Source: a virus. From it: 50,494 nt of DNA. The DNA lies in the IMG/VR virus record IMGVR_UViG_3300025577_000014, positions 1 through 50,494 of that record; one strand, 5' to 3'. The position numbers and the translations under genes were made by a program. The notes under the pieces were generated by a model. It saw only the letters and a program-made list of their open reading frames with translations, made no database searches and was not told the origin of the DNA. Positions 27,553 through 36,904 of this stretch are shown here, piece by piece. Position 1 is the first letter of the stretch. Every line of letters begins with the position of its first letter.

Positions 27553-27562
27553 ATATTTATAA
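27553..27562 (+). promoter_or_regulatory. Putative late promoter box (ATATTTATAA)
   Basis: Exact box in a 97-base gap, 49 bases before the ATG at 27612, so the transcript would carry a longer leader than most late genes here. The leader is A-rich. Confidence 0.4.
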
Positions 27563-27611
27563 ACGAGAAAATTCTCAAAACTTAATAATAATCAAAAAAA
27601 ACAATTAGTCA

Positions 27612-29756
27612 ATGGCAACATGGAAAAAAGTAATTGTATCCGGATCATCAGCAGCGTTAGCTAGCTTAACCCTAGATACAGCATTACCCGTAGCATCGGG
27701 TGGTACAGGTGGGGCAACCTTTACAGACGGCGCCCTAGTCGTAGGTAGTGGAACAGGAGCACTTACGTCTCTTGCTCAAGCTACGAATGGTCAATTAGTA
27801 ATCGGTTCTACAGGAGCAGATCCTGTATTAGGAACTATTACTGGTGGATCAAATATTACAGTAACAAATTCAGCAGGTGGTATTAGTATTGCTGCAACAG
27901 GTTTAGGTTCAGGTACAGTACAAACTGTATCAGCAACTGGAACTGAAAATGGTTTAACATTAACTTCAGATGGAGATACTGTTGATCCAGTAATCACATT
28001 AGGTGGTACTTTAGGAAATATTGCAAATTCTCAGTTAGTAAATGATAGTGTAACACTTGGTTCTACAGAAGTAGATTTAGGTACAACTGCAACTACATTA
28101 GCAGGTTTAACACTTACCGGTGTTACAGCAACTGGTTCATTCAGCGGTTCATTTATTGGAACAACAAACCTTCCAGATTTAACATCAGGTAATGGTTTAA
28201 CAGGTGGTCCTTACGATGGAGCAGCAGCAGCAACATTTGCAGTACAAGCAAATGGTTCAACATTAGATGTTGGAGCAAGTGGTGTAAAAGTAGCAGATGC
28301 TGGAATTACAGCAACTCAAATTGCATCTTCAGTAGCAGGAGCAGGTTTATCAGGTGGTGCTGGATCAGCATTAGCAGTAAATGTAGATGGTACTTCACTT
28401 GAAATTACTACAGATACCATAAATATAAAAGCAGGTGGTGTTAGTAATGCAATGTTAGCAAATGATGGTATTACAATTGCAGGTACTGATGTTTCATTAG
28501 GAGGGTCAATAACAGCAGCTACAATATTATCTGGTTCAGGAGTAGTATCAGGATCTGACGCCGTTCCAAACCCATTAGCGGATGGAAATGGTATTGCAGA
28601 TTTCTCTTATGATGGAGGAACAGCAGGTATCCTAGTTGCAGTAGAAGCAGATGGTTCTACCTTAACAGTAGGAGCAGGTGGTGTAAAAGTATCAGATGAT
28701 GGAATTACAGCAACACAAATTGCAGATGACGCAGTTGGAACAGCAGCTATAGCAGATGGTGAAGTAACAAATGCTAAATTAGCAAATGATGGCATTACTT
28801 TAGGTACAACAGATGTTACATTAGGTGCGGCAGCAACAACTACAATTGCAGGATTAACAAGTGTAACTTCTACAGCATTTGTAGGTGCTTTAACTGGTAA
28901 TGCTGATACAGCTACTAAAATAGCAAGTATTACAAATAGTAATATTGTTCAATTAGCTGCTACACAAGCATTAACAAACAAAGATTTAACAGGTGCAGGA
29001 AATACTTTCCCAACCTTTAATCAAGATACAACAGGTAACGCTGCCACTGCAACAGAAGCAGCAAGTGTTGCCGCAAATTCAGTTGCTTTAGGAACTGATA
29101 CAACAGGTAACTATGTTGCTACACTTGGATCTGGAACTGGTGTAACAATTGGATCCAATACGGGTGAAGGTTCAACTCCAACAATAGCTGTAGATTATGG
29201 CTCAACTGCTAACACGGCAGTAGAAGGAGATACAACTGCAACATTCGCAGGTACAACAAATGAAATTACAGTATCAGATACTTCCGCTCAAGCAATTGGT
29301 GGAAATATTGCTTTAACAATTGGTTTACCAGATGATGTAACAATCGGACAAGATTTAACTGTAACAAGAGATGTTCAAATTGGAAGAAACGCAGTAGTAT
29401 CAGGTAACTTAACAGTTGCAGGTACAGCAAGTTTCCAAAACACTCAGAATTTAGATGTAGCTGATAGATTTATTAGAATGGCATCAGGTTCAACCGCAGT
29501 TGGAGATGGTGGTATTGTAGTACAACAAGATGGTCCTGCAAATGGTGAAGCGTTTGCTTACGATGCAGCAACAACAAGATGGAGTACAACAGGTTCATTT
29601 GATCCAAGTACAGAAGCTTATACACCAGACTCATTTATGTCATTGGTAGTAGAAGGTGCAACAGGAATAGATGTTCCAACAGCAGTAGTTGCTAAATTCC
29701 AGAAGAAAGGTAACATATTTGTAGCAGATAACGAAGACATTTACATTTATTCATAA
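27612..29756 (+). CDS. Tail fibre protein with repetitive beta-helix (714 aa)
   Basis: The N-terminus MATWKKVIVSGSSAAL is shared with the fibre proteins at 30208 and 36905 and probably docks them to one baseplate site. The body is highly repetitive Gly/Thr/Ala beta text with recurring motifs such as VKVADAGITATQIA and VKVSDDGITATQIA, LANDGITIAGTDV and LANDGITLGTTDV, as in long beta-helical or beta-prism phage fibres. Residues about 575-620 (VTRDVQIGRNAVVSGNLTV, then AGTASFQNTQ) resemble the segment before fibre tips. The C-terminus ends FQKKGNIFVADNEDIYIYS. No S74 domain and no Gly-X-Y run. Confidence 0.72.
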   Translation: MATWKKVIVSGSSAALASLTLDTALPVASGGTGGATFTDGALVVGSGTGALTSLAQATNGQLVIGSTGADPVLGTITGGSNITVTNSAGGISIAATGLGSGTVQTVSATGTENGLTLTSDGDTVDPVITLGGTLGNIANSQLVNDSVTLGSTEVDLGTTATTLAGLTLTGVTATGSFSGSFIGTTNLPDLTSGNGLTGGPYDGAAAATFAVQANGSTLDVGASGVKVADAGITATQIASSVAGAGLSGGAGSALAVNVDGTSLEITTDTINIKAGGVSNAMLANDGITIAGTDVSLGGSITAATILSGSGVVSGSDAVPNPLADGNGIADFSYDGGTAGILVAVEADGSTLTVGAGGVKVSDDGITATQIADDAVGTAAIADGEVTNAKLANDGITLGTTDVTLGAAATTTIAGLTSVTSTAFVGALTGNADTATKIASITNSNIVQLAATQALTNKDLTGAGNTFPTFNQDTTGNAATATEAASVAANSVALGTDTTGNYVATLGSGTGVTIGSNTGEGSTPTIAVDYGSTANTAVEGDTTATFAGTTNEITVSDTSAQAIGGNIALTIGLPDDVTIGQDLTVTRDVQIGRNAVVSGNLTVAGTASFQNTQNLDVADRFIRMASGSTAVGDGGIVVQQDGPANGEAFAYDAATTRWSTTGSFDPSTEAYTPDSFMSLVVEGATGIDVPTAVVAKFQKKGNIFVADNEDIYIYS

Positions 29757-29766
29757 GAATAAGTAA

Positions 29767-29970
29767 ATGGGTTTTAAAGCAGGTAATACAAGAATAGGAG
29801 AGGCAGACCCATTAGCGGGTCTGCCAATTCTTACTAGAGAAGAGATATTATTTATGTTAAATATAATCCGGAAATCAACCTTTACAGGAGGAGAAATGGA
29901 AGAAATTTATAATTTAACTTTAAAATTACAAAAAATGTATCTTGATTTAGAAAAATTTAAAAATAAATAG
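29767..29970 (+). CDS. Small helical protein, paralogue A (67 aa)
   Basis: Residues 1-24 include GEADPLAGLPILTREEI; two helices follow (EEILFMLNIIRKSTFTG and EEIYNLTLKLQKMYLDLEKF). The helical part aligns with the next gene product on an L..EI...L..I......G.....I..L.LKLQ pattern. It is tucked between a tail-fibre gene and a collagen-like fibre gene. Possibly a small connector or fibre-assembly factor; no family recognised. Confidence 0.5.
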   Translation: MGFKAGNTRIGEADPLAGLPILTREEILFMLNIIRKSTFTGGEMEEIYNLTLKLQKMYLDLEKFKNK

Positions 29971-29972
29971 TT

Positions 29973-30164
29973 ATGGATATATACACATTAGAAGACTTAT
30001 CATTAAGAGAAATAAAAGCTTTATTAGTAGGAATTAAAGAAATTAGTATTAAGGGAGTAGACGCTATGTTTATTGGAACTTTACAATTAAAACTTCAGGA
30101 ACAAATAGCTCAAATTGAAGAACATTTAAATTCTCAGCCCACTCCTCCTCCTATAGAAGGTTAA
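29973..30164 (+). CDS. Small helical protein, paralogue B (63 aa)
   Basis: It starts two bases after the stop of paralogue A. Two helices (LSLREIKALLVGIKEISI and GTLQLKLQEQIAQIEEHL) follow the same spacing as paralogue A, and the C-terminus is Pro-rich (SQPTPPPIEG). The pair looks like an old tandem duplication kept next to the fibre genes. Function unknown. Confidence 0.5.
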   Translation: MDIYTLEDLSLREIKALLVGIKEISIKGVDAMFIGTLQLKLQEQIAQIEEHLNSQPTPPPIEG

Positions 30165-30181
30165 TTAACCATATTCTTTTA

Positions 30182-30191
30182 ATATTTATCA
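30182..30191 (+). promoter_or_regulatory. Putative late promoter box, one mismatch (ATATTTATCA)
   Basis: One-base variant of the ATATTTATAA box, 16 bases before the ATG at 30208, followed by an AT-only leader (ttatatataataaaat). Confidence 0.33.
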
Positions 30192-30207
30192 TTATATATA
30201 ATAAAAT

Positions 30208-33200
30208 ATGGCAAATTGGAGAGAAGTAATAGTAAGTGGATCAAACGCTTTACTTGAAACCCTAGGGGTAGATAACGATACAAATATTAGTGGGTCTCTT
30301 TTAGTCTCAAAATCAATATACGATACAGACGAATCTCCTGGAATATTAGGTCAAGTTTTATCTTCTACAGTATCAGGTTCACAATGGATAGATATATCTG
30401 GAGCAGGTGCTCAAGGTACTCAAGGTATAACGGGTAATACTGGTTTACAAGGTTTACAAGGTTTACAAGGTATTACTGGTACTCAAGGTCTACAAGGTAT
30501 AACTGGTAATACTGGTTTACAAGGTCTACAAGGTATTACTGGTACTCAAGGTATACAAGGTACAACAGGTGTAGGAGAAGTAGGATCGCAAGGTTTACAA
30601 GGTATACAAGGTAATACTGGTACTCAAGGTTTACAAGGTATAACAGGAATACAAGGTACTGATGGTCAAAAGGGCTCACAAGGTACAGCAGGTAACTTTG
30701 GAGGTGCTTCTTTTGATTATACATTTAGTACAACAGTACCTTCTCCACCAACAGATCCAGGCACAGGGATTGTTCAATTAAATAATTCAACTCAAAATGC
30801 CGCAACAAGCTTATATTTAGATGCCACGGATGACAATGGAAACAGCATTGTTCAATTTATGACAACTATTGATAATGCTTCATCTACAATAAAAGGACAC
30901 GTTAGAATATCAGAAAAAGGTAATACTGACGATTTTATATTATATCAAATTACTACAGTAGCAGGACAAGATACAAATGCCTGGTATATTTTAACTATAT
31001 CCTCAGAAGCATCTTCTACATCAAGTCCATTTGCTAATGGAGATGACATAATAGTTTCTTTTCAAGTAACGGGTGATGCAGGTGATAAAGGAGCTCAAGG
31101 TACCCAAGGTATTACTGGTACTCAAGGTTTGCAAGGTATAACAGGTGACATTGGTTTACAAGGTCTACAAGGTATTACTGGTACTCAAGGCTTACAAGGT
31201 TTACAAGGTATTACTGGTGAACAAGGTCTACAAGGTATTACGGGTAATACTGGTTTACAAGGTCTACAAGGTATAACAGGTGAGCAGGGCTTACAAGGTC
31301 TACAAGGTATAACAGGTGCCAAAGGTGCTCAAGGTACTCAAGGTATTACTGGTGAGCAAGGTTTGCAAGGTTTGCAAGGTATTAATGGTGAACAAGGTCT
31401 ACAAGGTTTGCAAGGTATAACAGGTACCAAAGGTGCTCAAGGTACTCAAGGTATTACTGGTGAACAAGGTCTACAAGGTTTACAAGGTATTACTGGTGAA
31501 CAAGGTCTACAAGGTTTACAAGGTATAACAGGCGAGCAAGGTTTACAAGGCTTACAAGGTCTACAAGGTTTACAAGGTAATATTGGTTTACAAGGTCTAC
31601 AAGGTATAACTGGTAATACTGGTTTACAAGGTCTACAAGGTATAACAGGTGAGCAGGGCTTACAAGGTCTACAAGGTATTACGGGTAATACTGGTTTACA
31701 AGGTCTACAAGGTATAAAGGGTGAACAAGGTATACAAGGTTTACAAGGTATTACTGGTACTAAAGGAGCTCAAGGTACACAAGGTATAACAGGTGATACT
31801 GGTTTACAAGGTTTACAAGGTATAACTGGTGATATTGGTTTACAAGGTTTACAAGGTGTAAAAGGACAAAAAGGAGAAGTAGGTTTACAAGGTCTACAAG
31901 GTATAACTGGTAATACTGGTTTACAAGGTCTACAAGGTATAACAGGTGAGCAGGGCTTACAAGGTCTACAAGGTATTACTGGTGAACAAGGTCTACAAGG
32001 TTTACAAGGTATAAAGGGTGAACAAGGTATACAAGGTTTACAAGGTATTACTGGTGAACAAGGTTTACAAGGTTTACAAGGTATAACAGGTGATACTGGT
32101 TTACAAGGTTTACAAGGTATAACTGGTGATATTGGTTTACAAGGTTTACAAGGTGTAAAAGGACAAAAAGGAGAAGTAGGTTTACAAGGTTTACAAGGTA
32201 TTACTGGTACTAAAGGAGCTCAAGGTACACAAGGTATAACAGGTGATACTGGTTTACAAGGTTTACAAGGTCTACAAGGTATAACTGGTGAGCAAGGTTT
32301 GCAAGGTTTGCAAGGTATTACTGGTGAGCAAGGTTTGCAAGGTTTGCAAGGTATTACTGGTGAGCAAGGTGCTCAAGGCCTACAAGGTATACAAGGTAAT
32401 ACAGGCTTACAAGGTCTACAAGGTATTACTGGTGAGCAAGGTTTACAAGGTTTACAAGGTTTACAAGGTAATACAGGCTTACAAGGTCTACAAGGTTTAC
32501 AAGGTAATACAGGCTTACAAGGTCTACAAGGTCTACAAGGTATAACAGGTGAAAAAGGTACTCAAGGAACAGAAGGTTCATTTGGTGGTGCTTCATTTGA
32601 TTATACATTTGACACTTCAACAGCAAACTCAGATCCAGGAACAGGTAAAATAAGATTAAGTAACTCAACTCAAACATCAGCAGCTGAAGCCTATATTGAT
32701 ATTACAGATGATAATAGTAATTCAATTCAATCATTTTTATTATCAATTAAAGCCGTAACTTCAGCTATTAAGGGGCATATGAGAATAGCAAGTAGAACAG
32801 ATTCTACTCAATTCTTATTATATCCAATAGATGATTTAACTGACAATACAGGTTGGTGGACATTAGATTTAGATACAATATCATCATCAGGAGGAAGTGC
32901 ATTTATAAACAATCAGGATATTTTAATATCATTTACAACTGTAGGTGATAGAGGAGATACAGGACAAAAAGGTGCTCAAGGTACTCAAGGTCCACAAGGC
33001 CTACAAGGTATACAAGGTAATACTGGTTTACAAGGTTTACAAGGCATAACAGGTGCTAAAGGTGCTCAAGGTACTCAAGGTATAACAGGTGATATTGGTT
33101 TACAAGGTTTACAAGGTATAACAGGTACTAAAGGTGCTCAAGGTACTCAAGGTATTACTGGTACTAAAGGAGCTCAAGGTACACAAGGTATAACGGGTAC

Positions 33201-35931
33201 TACTGGTTTACAAGGTTTACAAGGTATAACAGGTGAACAAGGTTTGCAAGGTCTACAAGGTATAATAGGTACTAAAGGTGCACAAGGTGCTCAAGGCGTA
33301 CAAGGTTCAACAGGACAAAAAGGTGCACAAGGCCTACAAGGTATAAAAGGAGAAAAAGGAGAAGTAGGCGCACAAGGTCTACAGGGTATAATAGGTGAAC
33401 AAGGCTTACAAGGCTTACAGGGTATAACAGGTGATACTGGTTTACAAGGTTTACAAGGTATTACGGGTGAACAAGGCTTACAAGGTTTACAAGGTATAAC
33501 AGGTAATACTGGTTTGCAAGGTTTACAAGGTATAACGGGTGATACTGGTTTGCAAGGTTTGCAAGGTATAACAGGTAATACTGGTTTGCAAGGTTTACAA
33601 GGTATTACCGGTGAACAAGGTCTACAAGGTTTACAAGGTATAAAAGGAGAAAAAGGAGAAGTAGGCGCACAAGGTCTACAGGGTATAACAGGTGAACAAG
33701 GCTTACAAGGTTTACAAGGTATAACAGGTGATACTGGTTTACAAGGTTTACAAGGTATAACGGGTGAACAAGGCCTACAAGGTCTACAAGGTATAACGGG
33801 TGAACAAGGCCTACAAGGTCTACAAGGTATTACTGGTACTAAAGGAGCTCAAGGTGCACAAGGTATAACAGGTAATACTGGTTTGCAAGGTTTGCAAGGT
33901 ATTACTGGTGAGCAAGGTCTACAAGGTTTACAAGGTATAACAGGTGAACAAGGTTTACAAGGTTTACAAGGTATAACTGGTGAACAGGGCTTACAAGGTT
34001 TACAAGGTATTACTGGTACTAAAGGAGCTCAAGGTACACAAGGTATAACGGGTACTACTGGTTTACAAGGTTTACAAGGTATAACGGGTGAACAAGGCCT
34101 ACAAGGTCTACAAGGTATTACTGGTACTAAAGGAGCACAAGGTGCACAAGGCGTACAAGGTTCAACAGGTACTAAAGGAGCACAAGGTATAACAGGTAAT
34201 ACTGGTTTACAAGGCTTACAAGGCATTCAGGGTACTCAAGGTATACAAGGTACAACAGGTGTAGGAGAAGTAGGATCACAAGGTTTACAAGGTATAACAG
34301 GATCACAAGGTTTACAAGGTTTACAAGGTATTACCGGTACTAAAGGTGCACAAGGAACTAATCCTACAGCACCTGGAAATAATAATGAAGTATTAACATC
34401 TGATGGGAATGGTGGAATCATTGCCGAAGGAAATTTAACATTTAGTACTAGTAATCTTAGTATAAAAGGTGCAAGTGGAACTGATGGTGAATTAAATATT
34501 TATAGAGATGGAGCTAATGGTGTTAAAATACAAGGTAATGGTGCTGATAATACAGATTTTACATTTCAAGGAGATACTGGAACAAATTTTGGTAAATTTA
34601 AATTTATATCCAAAACTCCAGGTGGTACAACAACAGAAGTAATAAAATACGATGCTACTGATGTTACTATTTCTAAAGATGTTGTAATGGATAATGATTT
34701 ACAAATGTCTGATGGTAAAATAACTATTGACCAACAAACATTAAGTAATGCAACATCTACAATTACATTTAACCCATCATTAGGTTCAAATGCTAAAGTT
34801 ACCTTAAATGGTGATAAAACATTAGCAATGTCAGGTTGGGTAACAGGTGATACAGGTGTACTATTAGTTGAACAAGGATCAGGTACAACATATACTGTAA
34901 CACTACCTGGTGGATCTGTTATAATAGGTGGGGGTTCATATACTACAACAACAACAAGTGGTGGTACTGATGTATTAGGTGTTTATTATGACGGTACTAG
35001 TTATTACTGGTCAATCCCAGGAGGAGCATCAGGTGCTCAAGGTATAACAGGTGCAAAAGGTGCTCAAGGTGCTCAAGGTGCAGGCGCTCAAGGTGCTCAA
35101 GGTGCTCAAGGTATACAAGGTACAACAGGTACAGGTACTAAAGGTGCACAAGGTGCAACAGGAACAGGTGCTCAAGGTGCTCAAGGTATACAAGGTACAA
35201 CAGGTGCAGGCTCATCAACTCCAGGATCTAATAATCAAGTATTAACATCCGATGGTAGTGGTGGAATGGTAGCTGAATCAGGTTTAACATTTGGTGATGT
35301 TAATGGAGGTTTATTTGTATCTAAACAAATTGATCTTGGAAACACTTCAGATACAACACTCTCTAGAGGATCCGCTGGGATTTTAAATGTAGAAGGTGAT
35401 GATGTAGTAGTTACTCCTTCATCTGGTACAAGTAATGAATTTGCAGCATATGCAGGTTCTAATTCAATTAAATCTATAGATACTTTTAATTACCTTCCTG
35501 ACCCAGGATTTACCATAGATAAATTTGTTATTACAGGATCATTAGGAGTAGGTACTGGAGCTCCAATTAATAATACAGCAGGTAGGATTACAGCAACTAA
35601 TGATATAGTAGCATACGCTTCATCAGATAAAAGATTAAAAGAAAATATAAGACCTATTCCATGGGCTGTAGATAAAGTAAAACAAATAAATGGTGTATGT
35701 TTTGATTGGATTCCACTATCAGAAGAAGAAGAAAAAACCATACATGGTAATAAAGGACAAGATATAGGAGTAATAGCTCAAGAAATTGAAACTATATTAC
35801 CTGAATTGGTTACTACAAGGGATAACGGATACAAAGCAGTTAAATACGAAAAAATAGTTGCTTTATTAATTGAAGCTATTAAAGAACAGCAAGGTGAAAT
35901 AGAAGAACTGAGAAGAAAAATAAATGAGTAA
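30208..35931 (+). CDS. Giant collagen-like tail fibre with S74 chaperone (1907 aa)
   Basis: The N-terminus [19 protein letters not shown] is shared with two other fibres. Gly-X-Y runs lie at about residues 65-161, 292-789, 919-1383 and 1609-1668, dominated by [10 protein letters not shown] units. Two copies of a beta domain (about 164-291 and 790-918, [10 protein letters not shown] then DPGTG) interrupt the rod. Residues about 1384-1608 and 1670-1805 form the head. Residues 1806-1907 are an intramolecular chaperone of the endosialidase/S74 type: [12 protein letters not shown] with Ser1806 and Lys1811 as the expected autocleavage pair, then [14 protein letters not shown] and a coiled-coil end. 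The chaperone trimerises the fibre and is then released. Internal 297-nt DNA repeats suggest length change by recombination. Confidence 0.85.
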   Translation: MANWREVIVSGSNALLETLGVDNDTNISGSLLVSKSIYDTDESPGILGQVLSSTVSGSQWIDISGAGAQGTQGITGNTGLQGLQGLQGITGTQGLQGITGNTGLQGLQGITGTQGIQGTTGVGEVGSQGLQGIQGNTGTQGLQGITGIQGTDGQKGSQGTAGNFGGASFDYTFSTTVPSPPTDPGTGIVQLNNSTQNAATSLYLDATDDNGNSIVQFMTTIDNASSTIKGHVRISEKGNTDDFILYQITTVAGQDTNAWYILTISSEASSTSSPFANGDDIIVSFQVTGDAGDKGAQGTQGITGTQGLQGITGDIGLQGLQGITGTQGLQGLQGITGEQGLQGITGNTGLQGLQGITGEQGLQGLQGITGAKGAQGTQGITGEQGLQGLQGINGEQGLQGLQGITGTKGAQGTQGITGEQGLQGLQGITGEQGLQGLQGITGEQGLQGLQGLQGLQGNIGLQGLQGITGNTGLQGLQGITGEQGLQGLQGITGNTGLQGLQGIKGEQGIQGLQGITGTKGAQGTQGITGDTGLQGLQGITGDIGLQGLQGVKGQKGEVGLQGLQGITGNTGLQGLQGITGEQGLQGLQGITGEQGLQGLQGIKGEQGIQGLQGITGEQGLQGLQGITGDTGLQGLQGITGDIGLQGLQGVKGQKGEVGLQGLQGITGTKGAQGTQGITGDTGLQGLQGLQGITGEQGLQGLQGITGEQGLQGLQGITGEQGAQGLQGIQGNTGLQGLQGITGEQGLQGLQGLQGNTGLQGLQGLQGNTGLQGLQGLQGITGEKGTQGTEGSFGGASFDYTFDTSTANSDPGTGKIRLSNSTQTSAAEAYIDITDDNSNSIQSFLLSIKAVTSAIKGHMRIASRTDSTQFLLYPIDDLTDNTGWWTLDLDTISSSGGSAFINNQDILISFTTVGDRGDTGQKGAQGTQGPQGLQGIQGNTGLQGLQGITGAKGAQGTQGITGDIGLQGLQGITGTKGAQGTQGITGTKGAQGTQGITGTTGLQGLQGITGEQGLQGLQGIIGTKGAQGAQGVQGSTGQKGAQGLQGIKGEKGEVGAQGLQGIIGEQGLQGLQGITGDTGLQGLQGITGEQGLQGLQGITGNTGLQGLQGITGDTGLQGLQGITGNTGLQGLQGITGEQGLQGLQGIKGEKGEVGAQGLQGITGEQGLQGLQGITGDTGLQGLQGITGEQGLQGLQGITGEQGLQGLQGITGTKGAQGAQGITGNTGLQGLQGITGEQGLQGLQGITGEQGLQGLQGITGEQGLQGLQGITGTKGAQGTQGITGTTGLQGLQGITGEQGLQGLQGITGTKGAQGAQGVQGSTGTKGAQGITGNTGLQGLQGIQGTQGIQGTTGVGEVGSQGLQGITGSQGLQGLQGITGTKGAQGTNPTAPGNNNEVLTSDGNGGIIAEGNLTFSTSNLSIKGASGTDGELNIYRDGANGVKIQGNGADNTDFTFQGDTGTNFGKFKFISKTPGGTTTEVIKYDATDVTISKDVVMDNDLQMSDGKITIDQQTLSNATSTITFNPSLGSNAKVTLNGDKTLAMSGWVTGDTGVLLVEQGSGTTYTVTLPGGSVIIGGGSYTTTTTSGGTDVLGVYYDGTSYYWSIPGGASGAQGITGAKGAQGAQGAGAQGAQGAQGIQGTTGTGTKGAQGATGTGAQGAQGIQGTTGAGSSTPGSNNQVLTSDGSGGMVAESGLTFGDVNGGLFVSKQIDLGNTSDTTLSRGSAGILNVEGDDVVVTPSSGTSNEFAAYAGSNSIKSIDTFNYLPDPGFTIDKFVITGSLGVGTGAPINNTAGRITATNDIVAYASSDKRLKENIRPIPWAVDKVKQINGVCFDWIPLSEEEEKTIHGNKGQDIGVIAQEIETILPELVTTRDNGYKAVKYEKIVALLIEAIKEQQGEIEELRRKINE
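31585..32190 (+). repeat. Tandem 297-nt higher-order repeat in the collagen-like rod
   Basis: Exact stretches recur with a constant 297-base offset (33 Gly-X-Y triplets): 31585-31682 equals 31882-31979, and 31779-31893 equals 32076-32190. The segment between them is also similar. This is a tandem duplication of a whole unit, not just the 6- to 36-base short period. The frame is preserved because 297 is a multiple of three and of nine. Confidence 0.75.
33335..33687 (+). repeat. Second pair of exact repeats at 297-nt offset
   Basis: The segment encoding [13 protein letters not shown] at about 33335-33390 recurs at about 33632-33687. The offset is again 297 bases, the same as in the repeat near 31.6-32.2 kb, although the two regions are more than 1 kb apart. 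Confidence 0.65.
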
Positions 35932-36790
35932 TATAAATTTCTTTAGAGTACTACAATCTGGTGGTGTTGGTGGGCCATCTGGTGGTGAAGTAGAATGGGA
36001 TGATTTTACAGAATCATTACATTTTACTAGTAGTATAAATTCTATTGATATAGATGTTAATTCTAATCAAACAGAAATGTTTTTTGCCCCAAATAATACT
36101 AAACGTATAGATGTATATGATTTTAATACAACAGGAGATGTAAGTGATGGTTTTACATTTTCAACTACAGGTACTACCCTTGATAAGCATATTTTAAGTT
36201 TTCAATTTAATCCTACAGGTACAAAAGTATTTGCTCTAATGAGAGAGAGCTTAGCTGGGCAAACTACAGGTATATATCAATATAATCTTACAACTGCCTG
36301 GGATACATCTACAATGTCATCAACTTATGATGAATATGTTGCTTTTTCTACTTTAGATAGCAACATTGGAACTAACACTAGAAGAGCTTTTGCAATTGAC
36401 GAAAATGGATTAAATATATATTTCTCTGCTGGTTCATCACCAAGTGGTAATAATGTTAATTTATATAAACTACCCTTATCAACGGCTTTTGATTTAAGCT
36501 CGTATGGAACTATTGTTTCTGAAGATACTGGAGGAACAACCCAATTATCAATTTGTAGTTTTAGTTATAATAGTTCCAAATACGTAACTTTCGTAACAGC
36601 TGGAAAAAGTGGACGTATTCTAAAAAATGGTATTGAGATACCTGGAGATCAAGTTGATGGACAAAATAATCTTGATACTAAATCATATATTGGCAAAACC
36701 CCAGATAATGAAACCTTTTTTGGTTTATATAATTTTAACCCTGGAAGTGGTTTTGTTTCAGTTGTATACCAATTTACATCTAGTTTTTAA
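35924..36790 (+). CDS. Beta-propeller-like fibre-associated protein (288 aa)
   Basis: The start overlaps the end of the fibre gene by eight bases, so it is translationally coupled to it. After a short Gly-rich N-terminus the sequence shows repeated blades: TEMFFAPNNTKRIDVYDFNT, ILSFQFNPTGTKVFALM, AFAIDENGLNIYFSAG, and a final FFGLYNFNPGSG. Phe-X-Pro/Asp-X-X-Gly-Thr-Lys-Val/Ile-Phe/Tyr blades are the style of YncE/lactonase-like beta-propellers, which occur in phage adhesins. It likely sits at a fibre tip or is an alternative receptor-binding module. No enzymatic residues identified. Confidence 0.55.
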   Translation: MSNINFFRVLQSGGVGGPSGGEVEWDDFTESLHFTSSINSIDIDVNSNQTEMFFAPNNTKRIDVYDFNTTGDVSDGFTFSTTGTTLDKHILSFQFNPTGTKVFALMRESLAGQTTGIYQYNLTTAWDTSTMSSTYDEYVAFSTLDSNIGTNTRRAFAIDENGLNIYFSAGSSPSGNNVNLYKLPLSTAFDLSSYGTIVSEDTGGTTQLSICSFSYNSSKYVTFVTAGKSGRILKNGIEIPGDQVDGQNNLDTKSYIGKTPDNETFFGLYNFNPGSGFVSVVYQFTSSF

Positions 36791-36828
36791 AACATATTTT
36801 TTCTTAGTGACTATTCCATATTACTCTC

Positions 36829-36838
36829 ATATTTATAA
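36829..36838 (+). promoter_or_regulatory. Putative late promoter box (ATATTTATAA)
   Basis: Exact box in the 114-base gap after the propeller gene, 66 bases before the ATG at 36905. The leader contains ggccataacggaagtgg, more GC-rich than usual here, possibly structured. Confidence 0.4.
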
Positions 36839-36904
36839 GGGTATTATAGGCCATAACGGAAGTGGACTCATTTTGAGTAACCAACCATAATAAAACATAT
36901 TAAC

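Noticed and set aside
30400-34355. CRISPR-like appearance of regular short DNA repeats
   Set aside because: The repeats are contiguous, in frame and encode Gly-X-Y; there are no unique spacers of constant length.
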